Positions 40,915 to 52,800 of a DNA stretch of 64,000 bases are shown here, piece after piece. How positions within the stretch are numbered: position 1 is the first letter of the stretch; each line of letters opens with the position of its first letter. Below the pieces are notes generated by a model. That model saw only the letters and a list, made by a program, of their open reading frames with translations, was not told where the DNA came from and ran no database searches. This DNA is from Flavobacterium aciduliphilum (lineage in GTDB: Bacteria; Bacteroidota; Bacteroidia; Flavobacteriales; Flavobacteriaceae). Where the stretch lies: contig NZ_QLSZ01000004.1 in NCBI RefSeq assembly GCF_003268855.1, positions 62,001 to 126,000 of the forward strand. Direction: 5' to 3'. The position numbers and the translations under genes are program-made.

Positions 40915-41925
40915 TTATTCTAAAACCGTATAATCTCCAAGACTAATACTCGTAAAATTGCCATCAAAATTCACATGATTCCCTATCATTGCTTGGTCTA
41001 ATGTAGCATTTTTTATATGCGCATGTGTTTGTACTAAACTATTTTTTATAGTGGTGTTTACAACATGTGTTCCTTTACCTAAAGAGACATTAGGACCTAC
41101 AACGGCATCAATCAAAACCACATCTTGCCCAATATAACACGGTGGGATTATTGTTGCATTTTGCATTTTTACATCACCATCGACCAAAGAAACTCCATCT
41201 TGGTGCAGAAAATTCAACATTCTAGAATTGGTGTCTACTGTAACATCCTTATTCCCACAATCCATCCACTCGTCTACTTTTCCAGGAACAAATTTCATGC
41301 CTTTAGCCATCATTTGTTTAATCCCGTCATTGATTTGATATTCTCCACCGTGAATGATATTATTATCTAAAACGGCTTGCAATTCATTCTTTAAAACGGC
41401 AATATCTTTAAAATAGTATATTCCAATAACCGCCAAATCAGAAACAAACTCTTTTGGTTTTTCAACAAGCTCGATGATTTCGTTAGATGCATTCAAATTA
41501 ATAACACCAAACGCTTCAGGTTGGTCGACTTGTTTGACCCAAATCACACTATCAGCAGTAGTATCTAAATCAAAATCGGCGCGAATTAAGGTATCCGCAT
41601 AAGCAATTACAGCTGGACCACTTAGAGACTCTTTAGCACACATAATGGCGTGTCCTGTACCTAACGCTTCATTTTGATAATAAATGGTTCCTTTAGCACC
41701 AAGTTTTTGTGCAATGGCTATAAGTTCTTCCTCAACTTTTTTACCAAAACTTTCATGAATAATAAAGGCTACTTCTTCAATATCTTGGTTTAATACGCCT
41801 GCAATATCTTCCACTAATCGGTGCACAATTGGTTTTCCTGCAATAGGTATTAATGGTTTTGGAATGGTTAATGTATGAGGTCTTAATCGAGATCCTCGTC
41901 CTGCCATGGGTACTATTATTTTCAT
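40915..41925 (-). CDS. Sugar-1-phosphate nucleotidyltransferase with left-handed helix tail
   Basis: The 336-residue enzyme starts MKIIVPMAGRGSRLRPHTLT, then PKPLIPIAGKPIV, the NTP-binding loop of this family, with the sugar-binding segments GVINLNASNEIIELVEKPKE and GGEYQINDGIKQM. The last 90 residues or so form hexapeptide repeats (VVLIDAVVGPNVSLGKGTHV). It makes an NDP-sugar; dTDP-glucose or GDP-mannose are the usual options and I cannot choose. It lies next to dut and a flippase gene. Confidence 0.88.
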   Translation of the reverse strand: MKIIVPMAGRGSRLRPHTLTIPKPLIPIAGKPIVHRLVEDIAGVLNQDIEEVAFIIHESFGKKVEEELIAIAQKLGAKGTIYYQNEALGTGHAIMCAKESLSGPAVIAYADTLIRADFDLDTTADSVIWVKQVDQPEAFGVINLNASNEIIELVEKPKEFVSDLAVIGIYYFKDIAVLKNELQAVLDNNIIHGGEYQINDGIKQMMAKGMKFVPGKVDEWMDCGNKDVTVDTNSRMLNFLHQDGVSLVDGDVKMQNATIIPPCYIGQDVVLIDAVVGPNVSLGKGTHVVNTTIKNSLVQTHAHIKNATLDQAMIGNHVNFDGNFTSISLGDYTVLE

Positions 41926-41948
41926 ATCTTAGTTTTTAATTCTTATTT

Positions 41949-42383
41949 TTATTTAACACCTGTACTGCCAAAACCGCCTTCACCTCGAGACGTTTCGGAC
42001 AATTCCTGAACTTCAATCCATTCAGCACGTTCATGTTTTGCAATAACTAACTGTGCAATACGTTCACCGTTTTCTATCACAAAATCATCTTGGGATAAAT
42101 TTACTAAAATTACGCCTATTTCCCCACGATAATCAGCATCAATTGTTCCAGGTGAATTTAGAACTGTAATTCCTTTTTTAGCGGCCAATCCGCTTCGTGG
42201 TCGCACTTGGGCTTCATAGCCAATCGGTAATTCTATAAAAAGTCCTGTTTTAACAAGAGTTCGTTCTAGCGGTTTTAATGTAATAGATTCTAATATATTG
42301 GCACGTAAATCCATTCCAGCCGAGGCTAAGGTCTCATAATTTGGCAATTCGTGCTGTGATTTATTAATGATTTTAATCGTCAT
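41949..42383 (-). CDS. dut: dUTP diphosphatase
   Basis: The 144-residue trimeric dUTPase shows its five motifs: [41 protein letters not shown] and the C-terminal [10 protein letters not shown]. It splits dUTP to dUMP and pyrophosphate, keeping uracil out of DNA and feeding dTMP synthesis. Its start overlaps the stop of the flippase gene by one base. Confidence 0.97.
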   Translation of the reverse strand: MTIKIINKSQHELPNYETLASAGMDLRANILESITLKPLERTLVKTGLFIELPIGYEAQVRPRSGLAAKKGITVLNSPGTIDADYRGEIGVILVNLSQDDFVIENGERIAQLVIAKHERAEWIEVQELSETSRGEGGFGSTGVK

Positions 42384-43849
42384 TATTTTGCTTTTCTTTT
42401 AATGATTCGTAACAAAGTATCTTTTTCACTGTAATAGATAAAATATAAAAATAAGCTTAGTAAGGCAATTTTTATAAAATAATTTTCTCGTATGTAAGGA
42501 ATGTAAAATGAAACTCCAGAAAACACAACGGTCAACCCTAAATAACTAAAAATCCGATTCATATCATAAGGAATAGGATATTTTTTCTGACCCATTTGAT
42601 ATGACAATACCATCATGCTTCCGTATGCTGCTATAGTAGCTATTGCAGAACCATAGTAACTCATAGTTGGTATTAATAGATAATTCAGTATCAAAGTTAC
42701 TGCAGCGCCAATTAAAGAGATATAAGCACCTATTTTTGTTTTATCAATGAGTTTATACCAAACGGATAAGTTTGTGTAAATACCAAGGAAGAAATTCGCC
42801 AAAACAATCAAAGGCACAACTTTTATTGCATCCCAATAATTAGGATTTGGTACTAATGGTTTTTTAAGTAAATCTATAAATACGATTACGAATAAACAAA
42901 TAAAAGAACCAAATATCACAAAATATTTAGTTATGGTTGCGTAAGTTTGTTGAGCGTTTTCATGACTGGCATGACTGAAGAAAAAAGGTTCAATACCCAA
43001 GGTATAAGCTGTACGGAATAAAACCATAAACATCCCTATCTTGTAACACGCTGCATAAGCGCCAATATCTGCCATGGGTACATGCATCCAATCTAAAAGA
43101 ATCTTATCGAAATGTTCATTAATAGCAAAGGCAATTCCAGCAATTAATATTGGAATTCCATACTGCATCATTTTTTTCCATAAAGAATAATCAAAGACCC
43201 ATTCAATGGTAAAATAATTGGATGAAAGCAAAAGCAAAGTAATCAAACTGGCTAAAAGATTTGAAATAAAAATATACCCTATTTGAAAATTATCTATGAA
43301 AAGAGTACTACAAAATCCATTGGGATCATGACTAGCTATAGAAGGTAAAAAGGCAAGAAAGAAAATATTTAACACTAAATTTACAGTAACATTAAGCATT
43401 TTAATAAAAGCATACTTCATAGGTCTTTTTTCAGCTCTGAGCTTGGAATAGGGAACAATTGCAAGAGCATCTAAGGTTAAAATCCAAACTGTATAGGTTA
43501 TATATTCAACATGTATTCCGGAAAGTAACGCCAACTGTTTTCGAAACAATAATGCAGAAATTAAAAAGACAATCGTTGACCAAAAGATGGATATTATTGT
43601 GGTTGAAATGACAGTTTTCTTATTTGATGCCGTGTTATAAAACCTAAAAAAAGCGGTTTCCATTCCGTAGGATAAAACGACATTAAAAAATACTAAATAG
43701 GAAAAAATTACCGATACTTGACCCATTTCGCTCTTATCTTTCAAATAAACTACAAATAATGGGTTAAGAATAAAACTAATAATCCTAGGGAAAACCGTGG
43801 CTAACCCATATATTAGTGTTTGTTTAAAAAGATTTTTATATAAACTCAA
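42383..43849 (-). CDS. Polysaccharide/lipid flippase (MATE/MVF-like, Wzx-type)
   Basis: The 488-residue protein has about 14 membrane helices (for example [20 protein letters not shown] near residue 10). The reading frame is open from an ATG at 43936, but the added 29 residues are atypical. A TTG at 43849 gives the family-like start [20 protein letters not shown], and a TACATTTG promoter element (43883-43876) lies just upstream. I therefore prefer the TTG. It probably flips a lipid-linked sugar. It precedes dut and a nucleotidyltransferase in one operon. Confidence 0.85.
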   Translation of the reverse strand: MSLYKNLFKQTLIYGLATVFPRIISFILNPLFVVYLKDKSEMGQVSVIFSYLVFFNVVLSYGMETAFFRFYNTASNKKTVISTTIISIFWSTIVFLISALLFRKQLALLSGIHVEYITYTVWILTLDALAIVPYSKLRAEKRPMKYAFIKMLNVTVNLVLNIFFLAFLPSIASHDPNGFCSTLFIDNFQIGYIFISNLLASLITLLLLSSNYFTIEWVFDYSLWKKMMQYGIPILIAGIAFAINEHFDKILLDWMHVPMADIGAYAACYKIGMFMVLFRTAYTLGIEPFFFSHASHENAQQTYATITKYFVIFGSFICLFVIVFIDLLKKPLVPNPNYWDAIKVVPLIVLANFFLGIYTNLSVWYKLIDKTKIGAYISLIGAAVTLILNYLLIPTMSYYGSAIATIAAYGSMMVLSYQMGQKKYPIPYDMNRIFSYLGLTVVFSGVSFYIPYIRENYFIKIALLSLFLYFIYYSEKDTLLRIIKRKAK

Positions 43850-43875
43850 TGATAAGATTGTATTGATTATAAAAA

Positions 43876-43883
43876 CAAATGTA
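43876..43883 (-). promoter_or_regulatory. -7 element of the flippase operon
   Basis: The minus strand reads TACATTTG, a TAnnTTTG match 26 bases upstream of the proposed TTG start. No TTG box lies within 23 bases. Confidence 0.5.
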
Positions 43884-43934
43884 ATTATTTCTAGGTTACA
43901 GAGACATAGTGATGCAAAAGTACTTTGATATTTC

Positions 43935-43988
43935 AAATAAATACTAATAAAGGCGACTCCTTAGAATCGCCTTTATTAGTATTTATTT
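43935..43988. terminator. Perfect 22-bp hairpin after the PorE-like gene
   Basis: The 22 bases at 43935-43956 are fully complementary to 43967-43988, with a 10-base loop; the GC core GGCGA/TCGCC is flanked by long AT arms. It lies five bases past the stop of the PorE-like gene and separates it from the flippase operon. It should block read-through in both directions. Confidence 0.88.
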
Positions 43989-43993
43989 GATAA

Positions 43994-45856
43994 TTATTTT
44001 ACAATTAAGAACTCTGATCTTCTGTTTTGAGCATGTTGTTCATCTGTACAAGGTTCACATTGAACTTTAAGTTCAGATTCTCCAAATCCTTTACCTGAAA
44101 TTCTACTAGCAGGAATCCCTTTAGAAATAATATATTGAACTGTAGCTTGAGCTCTTCTTTCAGACAAAGCTAAGTTGTATTTATCACTACCTCTCTTGTC
44201 AGTATGGGATTTAGCAAATATTACTAGCTTTTCGTTATTTTTCATAACTTGAACTAGCTTATCCAATTCAAAAGCACCTTGTTGAGTAATATTGCTTTTA
44301 TCATACTCAAAGAAAATTGGATTTAAAACAATTTCTGTAGGCGTTACAATAACATCAATAGGCTGTAATGGCGCTGGAACATTGAGTGATGGTCCTTTAC
44401 TTTTTGCAACAGCAAATATGTTTCCTTCAAATCCATCTTTAGTTGCTTGAATTGAATATACTTTATCACACTCCACTCTAAAAGATACTTCCCCTTTTTC
44501 ATTTGAAGTTTGAGTAGCAATTACATTTTTCTTTTCATCAACAATAGCCACTTTAGCGTTAGAAAGTATTTCTCCTGTTTTAGCGTTAGTAACAACAACA
44601 TTAACATCAACTCCACAAATTGGGGTTACTAGGAAAATATCGTCATTTCCATTTCTATTGCTAGATAAAAAACCTGAGTTACTTTTTTTATTAAACGTAA
44701 AGGCAAAATCATCTTTTTCAGTATTAATAGGTTTACCCATATTTACTGCATCAGTATCTTTAGCTAAATCTATTTGAAAAATATCTAGTCCTCCTAAACC
44801 AGGTTTACCACTAGAGGCATAAAATAATGTAGTCCCATCATCAGATATGAAAGGAAAGTTCTCATTCCCTTCAGAATTTACTTTGGAACCTAAATTTACG
44901 GGTTCGCCATAACCATCTTTTGTTATTTCTACTTTCCAAATATCATTACCCCCAATACTGCCAGGTCTATTTGAAGAAAAATACAATGTTTTTCCATCTC
45001 TACTTAGAGAAGGATTAGCACAAGAATACTCTTTACTATTAAAAGGTAACATTTTAATATTTGTCCAAGTTTCACCAGACTTATTTGCTTTATATAAGTA
45101 AATTTGACTAAATTTAGAATTACTTGCTTTTACTTTCTCGAAGGCTTTGTCTTTGAAGCTCTCAGTAGAAAAATAACACGTATTTCCATCTTCTGAAATC
45201 GTGATAGTTCCATCATGGAACTTAGTATTTAACTCCGTTACAGGAATGGGTTCAGAATAAATACCATTATCTCCTAAAATAGATTTATAGATATCTAAAT
45301 AAGGTTCGTTAGTCCAAGAATAATTTTTACGAGCACCATTTCTAGCACTAGAGAAATAAACTGTTTTGTCATAAAGTACCGCTCCAAAATCTGATTTATC
45401 AGAACTTAATGAAGTTGCTTTTACTTCAAATTTAGCTGTTTTTTCTAAAATCTTAGGAATATAATTTGGGTTTTCAAGGAACGCTTTTGCTCTTTGATCA
45501 TTTGGCACTAGAGATGCAAATTTTTGCATTTGTTTATTCGCTTGTTCATATTTTCCTGTAGCTTTAAGCATTTGAGCATATCTATAAAAAGACTCTGCAT
45601 CCTGACTTTTATCAGTCGCTTTGGCATACCATTTTATAGCTTCTGTTGCATTAAACATGTTATAATAGGAGTCGGCTAATTGTTTATAAACATAAGTGTC
45701 GGCTTTCCCATTATCAACTAATTTCATATATTCCTTAACGGCAGACACATATTCGAATCTGTTAAACAATTTATCCGCAGATTTAGTATCCTTATTTTGA
45801 GCAACCATTGAAGTGCTAACTGCACCAAAAAATAATGCTATATATAGATTTTTCAT
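43994..45856 (-). CDS. PorE-like OmpA-family protein of the type IX secretion group
   Basis: The 620-residue exported protein has a signal peptide (MKNLYIALFFGAVSTSMVAQ), TPR repeats (about 22-115), a PD40/WD40-like beta-propeller (about 150-400, for example SLSRDGKTLYFSSNRPG), a carboxypeptidase-regulatory-like domain (about 415-485) and an OmpA-like domain (about 505-620, SHTDKRGSDKYNLALSERRA). This order is that of P. gingivalis PorE. It probably links the adhesin system to peptidoglycan. It is the third gene of the adhesin operon, 17 bases after the PorP/SprF gene. Confidence 0.88.
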   Translation of the reverse strand: MKNLYIALFFGAVSTSMVAQNKDTKSADKLFNRFEYVSAVKEYMKLVDNGKADTYVYKQLADSYYNMFNATEAIKWYAKATDKSQDAESFYRYAQMLKATGKYEQANKQMQKFASLVPNDQRAKAFLENPNYIPKILEKTAKFEVKATSLSSDKSDFGAVLYDKTVYFSSARNGARKNYSWTNEPYLDIYKSILGDNGIYSEPIPVTELNTKFHDGTITISEDGNTCYFSTESFKDKAFEKVKASNSKFSQIYLYKANKSGETWTNIKMLPFNSKEYSCANPSLSRDGKTLYFSSNRPGSIGGNDIWKVEITKDGYGEPVNLGSKVNSEGNENFPFISDDGTTLFYASSGKPGLGGLDIFQIDLAKDTDAVNMGKPINTEKDDFAFTFNKKSNSGFLSSNRNGNDDIFLVTPICGVDVNVVVTNAKTGEILSNAKVAIVDEKKNVIATQTSNEKGEVSFRVECDKVYSIQATKDGFEGNIFAVAKSKGPSLNVPAPLQPIDVIVTPTEIVLNPIFFEYDKSNITQQGAFELDKLVQVMKNNEKLVIFAKSHTDKRGSDKYNLALSERRAQATVQYIISKGIPASRISGKGFGESELKVQCEPCTDEQHAQNRRSEFLIVK

Positions 45857-45873
45857 TTTTTACTATTTTTATG

Positions 45874-46797
45874 TTAGAAATATCTTGGTGAACGAGATAC
45901 TTTTTTCGGGAAATTTAAGTCAAACAAAATCATAATTTCATGAGAAGAAGGTGTGGTTACTTTCAAATCTGAAATTACATTGTCATAAGCATATCCAATT
46001 CGTAAAGATGGATTAATAGCATAATTAACCATTGCGCCAAAAGAGTCTTGAGTTCTATAGGTCCCCCCTATTTCAAACTTTTCATTAAACAAGAAATTTG
46101 CCGATAAGTCTAATGAAGTTGGTGCGTGAAAAGCAGACTTTAACATTGCAGAAGGTTTGAATTTCAAATTAGGATTTAATTGGAATACATAACCTCCTGT
46201 TAAGAAATAATGTAATACCTCTGTTCCATAACGAACTCCACTATAACTTAAATAACTAGATTTTAACATATTTGGCACCGAAAAAGCAACGTAGTATTTA
46301 TCGGTGTAGTAAAACAAACCAGAACCTAAATTTAAAAACGACTTGCTAGAATTTTGTTGAAAAGCTGGGTCATTTAAATCAGGTACGTGACCATCTCCAA
46401 TTTGAGAAAATAAACCTACTTTATGGAATGTTCCTCCACCTTTCATACCAAATGCCAGACGATGTTCACCTCCCAAATTTAATGTATAAGAAACGTCAGC
46501 ATAAACATTTGTCTCTTCAACTGGTCCAATTTTATCATTGATTGCTGAAAGACCTAAACCAACGTTTTTACCCACAGGGCTGTTAATAAAAAGAGTCCCT
46601 GTGGATGGTGCACCTTCAATGTCTACCCATTGTTTTCTATATAACAAACCTCCTGTCATTGTCTCTTTTGAACCGGCATAAGCTGGATTCATAACACTCA
46701 TATTATACATATATTGCGTATAATGTGGATCCTGTTGTGCATGAACATCAACAAATGCCATAATAGCAAACAGACTTAAGAAATATATTTTTTTCAT
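45874..46797 (-). CDS. PorP/SprF-family outer-membrane protein (type IX secretion)
   Basis: The protein has a signal peptide (MKKIYFLSLFAIMAFVDVHA) and the family signature DPHYTQYMYNMSVMNPAYAG right after it. A 14-strand-type barrel follows, ending SHEIMILFDLNFPKKVSR. I start it at 46797 because this gives the standard signal peptide; an ATG at 46815 would add six residues. SprF-type proteins are needed for export and surface attachment of adhesins with type B sorting domains. The giant adhesin gene ends just upstream, so the pair is functionally matched. Confidence 0.92.
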   Translation of the reverse strand: MKKIYFLSLFAIMAFVDVHAQQDPHYTQYMYNMSVMNPAYAGSKETMTGGLLYRKQWVDIEGAPSTGTLFINSPVGKNVGLGLSAINDKIGPVEETNVYADVSYTLNLGGEHRLAFGMKGGGTFHKVGLFSQIGDGHVPDLNDPAFQQNSSKSFLNLGSGLFYYTDKYYVAFSVPNMLKSSYLSYSGVRYGTEVLHYFLTGGYVFQLNPNLKFKPSAMLKSAFHAPTSLDLSANFLFNEKFEIGGTYRTQDSFGAMVNYAINPSLRIGYAYDNVISDLKVTTPSSHEIMILFDLNFPKKVSRSPRYF

Positions 46798-46828
46798 TGC
46801 ATTGAAATTTTTCATTTATTATTGTTTG

Positions 46829-49800
46829 TTACTTATTTTCTCTGTTGATGTAAATCCAACCTGTCTTAGTAGCTTGAGCATTTTTAAACTCAATTACATA
46901 ATAATAAGTTCCGTCTGGTAATTCATCTCCATTATTAGATTGACCTATCCATTCGTTAGTATAGTCTACCTTAGAATAGACTTTAGTACCATAACGATTA
47001 AAGATTGTCAATTGTTGAACATTCATTAATCTTAAGTCAAAGAAGTCATTCTTACCATCAGGAACAGCATTTGGAGAAATACCTTTCTGAATGTCACAAT
47101 AAATTCTATCTACAGTAACTGCATGTGATTGTGTACATCCTTGATTTGTTGTTACTGTAACAGAAATTGTTAATGGCAATGATGGTGTTGGTGTTAAACT
47201 TGCTACATAATTAGTTACATTGAATGTAGCATCTGTTGCACCTGAAACAGGTACTCCACCAACTTGCCAACTGTAGGATGCAGAATTAATATCAAATGAA
47301 CCATTAGTTGGTACTACATTCACATCAAAATTATTATCAAGACATCCATCTGTCAAATCAAAGTCAAATGCTGGTGCTACAACTACTTGTCCTGAGGCAG
47401 ATGTACTTGTACAACCTGTTAATGTATTTGTCACAATTACAGAATATGTTCCTCCTTGAGTTGTAGTGAACGATTGTACGTTTCCAGGATTTGAAGGACC
47501 TGACCAAGCAAAATTATACGTACCTGATGGTGATGGATTAGCAGTTACTGTTGCATTGGCACCCTGACAAACTGAATCTCCAGTAACAGTTACAGTTGGT
47601 AAAGAATTTATTGTAACTGTGCTTGTAGCTTGATTACTTGTACATCCATTCGCACTGATTGTAACTGTATACGTTCCTGAAACTGTAGCTGTAAAGTTTG
47701 ATACATTTCCTGGATCTGTCGCACCTCCTGGATAAGTCCAAGTATAAGTATATGTTCCTGGAACTCCTGGTGTAGCCATTACTCCTGCTTGTTGTCCTTG
47801 ACAAACGGTTGGACTATTTACCGTTACAGTTGGTATTGGATTAATCGTTACTGTACTTGTTGCTGGTGCACTTGTACATCCATTCGCACTGATTGTAACT
47901 GTATATGTTCCTGAAACAGTAGGTGTAAAACTATCAACATTTCCAGGGTTTGTTGGTCCTGTCCATACATATGTATAGGTACCAGGTACATCTGGCGTAG
48001 CTGTAACCGACACTGGTTGTCCTTGACAAACGGTTGGACTATTTACCGTTACAGTTGGTATAGGATTAATCGTTACTGTACTTGTTGCTGGTGCACTTGT
48101 ACATCCATTCGCACTGATTGTAACTGTATATGTTCCCGACACGGTTGGGGTAAAACTATCAACATTTCCAGGGTTTGTTGGTCCTGTCCATACATATGTA
48201 TAGGTACCAGGTACATCTGGCGTAGCTGTAACCAATACTGGTTGTCCTTGACAAACGGTTGGACTATTTACCGTTACCGTTGGTATTGGATTAATCGTTA
48301 CTGTACTTGTTGCTGGTGCACTTGTACATCCATTCGCACTGATTGTAACTGTATATGTTCCCGACACGGTTGGGGTAAAACTATCAACATTTCCAGGGTT
48401 TGTTGGTCCTGTCCATACATATGTATAGGTACCAGGTACATCTGGCGTAGCTGTAACCAATACTGGTTGTCCTTGACAAACGGTTGGACTATTTACCGTT
48501 ACCGTTGGTATTGGATTAATCGTTACTGTACTTGTTGCTGGTGCACTTGTACATCCATTCGCACTGATTGTAACTGTATATGTTCCTGAAACAGTAGGTG
48601 TAAAACTATCAACATTTCCAGGGTTTGTTGGTCCTGTCCATACATATGTATAGGTACCAGGTACATCTGGCGTAGCTGTAACCGACACTGGTTGTCCTTG
48701 ACAAACGGTTGGACTATTTACCGTTACCGTTGGAACTGAACTATTCGTAAAAGTAACCGTTACAGGATTTGAAATACAACCTGTTACAACATCTTGAACT
48801 GTAAATGTGTGTAAACCTGCTGTCAAACCAGTAAATATTGTACTTGATTGATATGTACCCCCATCAACATTATATTGATAAGTAACTGATGTCGTAGGAT
48901 AGTTATAAATACCTATATCTGAGTAATCATTGTTTGCACAAACACCACTACCAGCATAATCAAGAATATCCCAATCATTATTGTTAAATGTTGTATTTGG
49001 AACAACAGCAGTAATTTTTCTTCTAAAATCTGCTCCTTCTGTTTCTATTGAAGAAGGTGCCCATGAATTACTTCCATAAACACCCCAACTATCTATTAGA
49101 GTAGACCCATTAAAAAGACCTATATGATCATTACCGTTTGGATTAAAATTAACTGATCCTGATCCACTTGTTTGTGAAGCGTACGAACCATCTCCTCCGG
49201 GTATTGATGAACAAGTGCTATCATTACCTAAAGCAACTACATATTTAGCATTATTTGCTAACATAACATTATTTAAAGGTAATGAAAATGAATAAGTAGT
49301 ATTACCATTGGAAGCTGTTTTTAAAGTATAATTAGATAAATTAACCGCATTACCTGTTCCGTTATAGATTTCAATATAAGATAACGATCCTGCATTAGAA
49401 TCTGTTAATTCAGAAATAAATAAATCTGTAGGGACAGTACCTGTAGTAGTAAGCGGAGACATAATTTCCACTGTTCCTGTTGTTGTACATGTTGGTTGTG
49501 TAACAATATTAGCCACTGGATCAGGTACTGAGTTTACAGTAACATTAATTGTTATTGGCTGTGAACATTGACCAGCATCTGGTGTAAAAGTATAAGAACC
49601 AGAAGTTGTGTTATTAACAACTGGTGGAATCCAAGTACCCGTAATAGCAATTGGTAAATTAGTTGACGATGATGGTAATACCGGTGCTGTAGCTCCAGAA
49701 CATAATGGCACAATAGTATTAAATGTCGGAACAATTAAAGTACTATTTGTCAATGTTCCTGAAGCACTAGGACTAGTACATCCTGTGAGAGTATTTGTTA

Positions 49801-52800
49801 TTACTACACTGTAAGTACCTGGTATGGTAGTACTAAAACTTGCAACATCTCCAGGCGCAGTTCCACCTGGAATAGTCCAAGAATATGAATAGGATCCAGA
49901 TGTTCCAGGTGTTGCCGTCATAACTACTGATTGACCAGCACATACTGATGCACTATTAACAGTAACAGTTGGTGTCGCTGGATCTTCTAATATAATAGGT
50001 ATATTATTTGGATAAGTACATCCATTAATACTTAATACAAAGTTAGAGTAGGTTCCTGCTACTAATACATCTAGTAATATTTCTCCTGTTGCGCTTGAAG
50101 TCATCGTTGTAGGACCTACAACATTTGAATCTTGTTCGTAAGTAATATCGTAATTTGTATTTGGAGCCAATCCTGAAATTGTAATAGTTCCATCAACACC
50201 TCCACAAGTTGTTGGATTAGTGTAAGTGTATGAAGGCTGTGCTTGAATCGTGAATGTCGAGGTATAAAATGCCCCTGAATTATCTATCAAGATCGTTTCA
50301 TTACAAGACGATGTAGATGTAGCACTTCCTGTAATATCATAATAAACTTGAACTACATAATTTCCAGGAGTAAATGTAGTTAAATCAACTGGTAATTCTG
50401 ATGGATAAAGTGCATTTGGTAATACCTTTTGCCATTTTTGATCTCCAGTATTACAAGGCCCACCGCCATTATTGAAGGTTCCTGAACCACAATCGCTAAA
50501 CCATGGTAGATTCATCGATTGGAAAGTACCTGGAGTTCCAGATTGTGGATAGATTCTATAATATAAATTTGCACTACAAACATTCGCTGTTGAAGCTTTA
50601 TATGTTTTTACCTCACCTCCTTTTAATTGTAGTGATCCAGAATTTTGAATATAAGTACCTAAGTTAGTGCTTGTAAACACATTACTTGCAGGACCAATTA
50701 AATCAACACCTGATCCTGTAGTATTAAAGAAATTAGAGGTTGAACAATTTTGTAACCAAACTGCACTTGCAAAACTTCCAAAATTACAGTTTTGATTAAC
50801 TGAAATATTTAATGTTACTGGTGTAGCACATTGGCCAGCATCAGGTGTAAACACATATGTACCGGATGTTGTATTATCAATAACAGGAGGAATCCAGTTA
50901 CCAGTAATTGGTGTGGGTGCATTTGTTGAACTTGTCGGTAATATTGGAGCAGGTGTACCTGCACATATTTGTCCTGGATCTACAAATGTAGTTATTGTTT
51001 GCGGATTAATTATAATCGTCATCTGTACAGTTGATGCACATTGTCCTGCATCAGGTGTAAATGTATAAACCGTTGGACCTGTAATAGATGTATTAATCGT
51101 TGCTGGATTCCAAGTACCTGTAATTGGTGTAGGTGTATTTGTTGAACTTGTCGGTAATAAAGGTGCAACAGAATTTTGACAAAGTGGTCCTATTTGAGTA
51201 AACGTTGGAATTGTATTAGTTATATTTAACAACACATTTTGAGTTTTTACAATAGTAGTACCGTCACAAGCCGTATAAGTTGCTTGAGCTGTCATGTTAG
51301 TGTTAACCGTAGGACATACTGTTACGTTAGTATTATTACTAAGTACGGATCCTTCTTGTAGCCATGCAAAAGTAACATTTGATGGTCCATTTGGAGTAAA
51401 CCTCCAAGATTCATTAGTAGCTGACCAAGTTCCTGTATTTCTTCCAGGAGGTACAACAGCACTAGTACCAGCAGCATTTTGAACACCAACTACTCCACTA
51501 CCTGAATTCCATCCAGTACAAGAAGTTCTGTCTTTAATATTAATATCAATCATGTTTGATGTTTCATATAATACTAATTGACTTGTCTGAATTCCTACTG
51601 TAACTCCGCAACTAAATTGTGCAAGTTTACTAAAATTAATTACCATTGCTCTACAAGGAGCCGTACCCAATACTTGATAATTAATATTTGGTTGAGCAGG
51701 CGATGTTAACGTTGCTGGGTTAACATCTTGATAAGGTGCATAAATAGCATTTAATATAGGAAATGTTGTATTTGGTATCGTTGCTGTAAATGCCCATGGA
51801 CAGTTTGATCCAGCTGCATGTGTATTAAATGTTACTACGCCATTTGAACCAATATTAATCGCATTATATGTATTACCATAAAAACAAAATTTAAAAGGTA
51901 GAGGAATATCTCCAGACCAAACGTCATCAGTATTCACTGAAACCTGAGTACCTCCTGTATATGGATACAAGGGAGCGTAAGGAATTGAACTTACTGCATA
52001 AGAGGATGTTGTGTATGAATTCGTATAACTTGCTGCTAAATTAACGCAACTATTTGGACATACATTTATAACACCCGGCAAATTGGTTGAAGTTGTAACA
52101 TCAACCCCTGCACATGTCGGTAGCGGTGGAGTAATATATAAAGAAGTAGCATTAGTCCATAAACCTACATCTGTAGAAGAACAAATTGGTCTCACATAAA
52201 CATCATAGAAAACACCTTGTGTTAAACTTTGTAATGTAGTAGGATTCGTAGAAACAATAATTCCCGTTGAAGCTGCAGTAGGTGCAGTAGATGGAGAAGG
52301 GGTTACAATAATTTCCCATTGTGTCGCCGAACCATTTTCTGTCCATGAAACCGTTGCGGTTGTATTTGAGGTTCCTGTTGCCACTACATTAGTTACTTTA
52401 GGACACGTTGGAGGTGTACAAACGGTAACATCAGAATATAATAAGGTATTTTGTAGTGAGGTACCAGGGTCATGTGTGTATAACACGTCTCCCAAGAAAC
52501 TTGTTATACTCACTCCTACTTCTGTTGCAAATGTTCCTCCATTATTCCAAAATAATTGGAATGGCCCAGGACATAGTGATACTGAAACAGGCACTGGTGT
52601 TGTTCCTTGTGCCGCTGTTGGACCAGTTAATGTAGCGACAGTTATACCATTTTGAATTACACTCATCGTGTTTCCATTCCAACCATCACCAAATGAATCT
52701 TTTACAGTGAAAGTATAATTACACCCAGAGTTACATAATGTCGTTGTGAAAGTTTTAGGTCCGTTAAAAATACTTGAATCGGTTGCCGAACAAACGGCTC

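Noticed and set aside
48017..48589. 190-codon plus-strand frame with repeated Cys/Trp-rich units
   Set aside because: It is the complement of the adhesin repeats; repeats keep the opposite frame open by periodicity.
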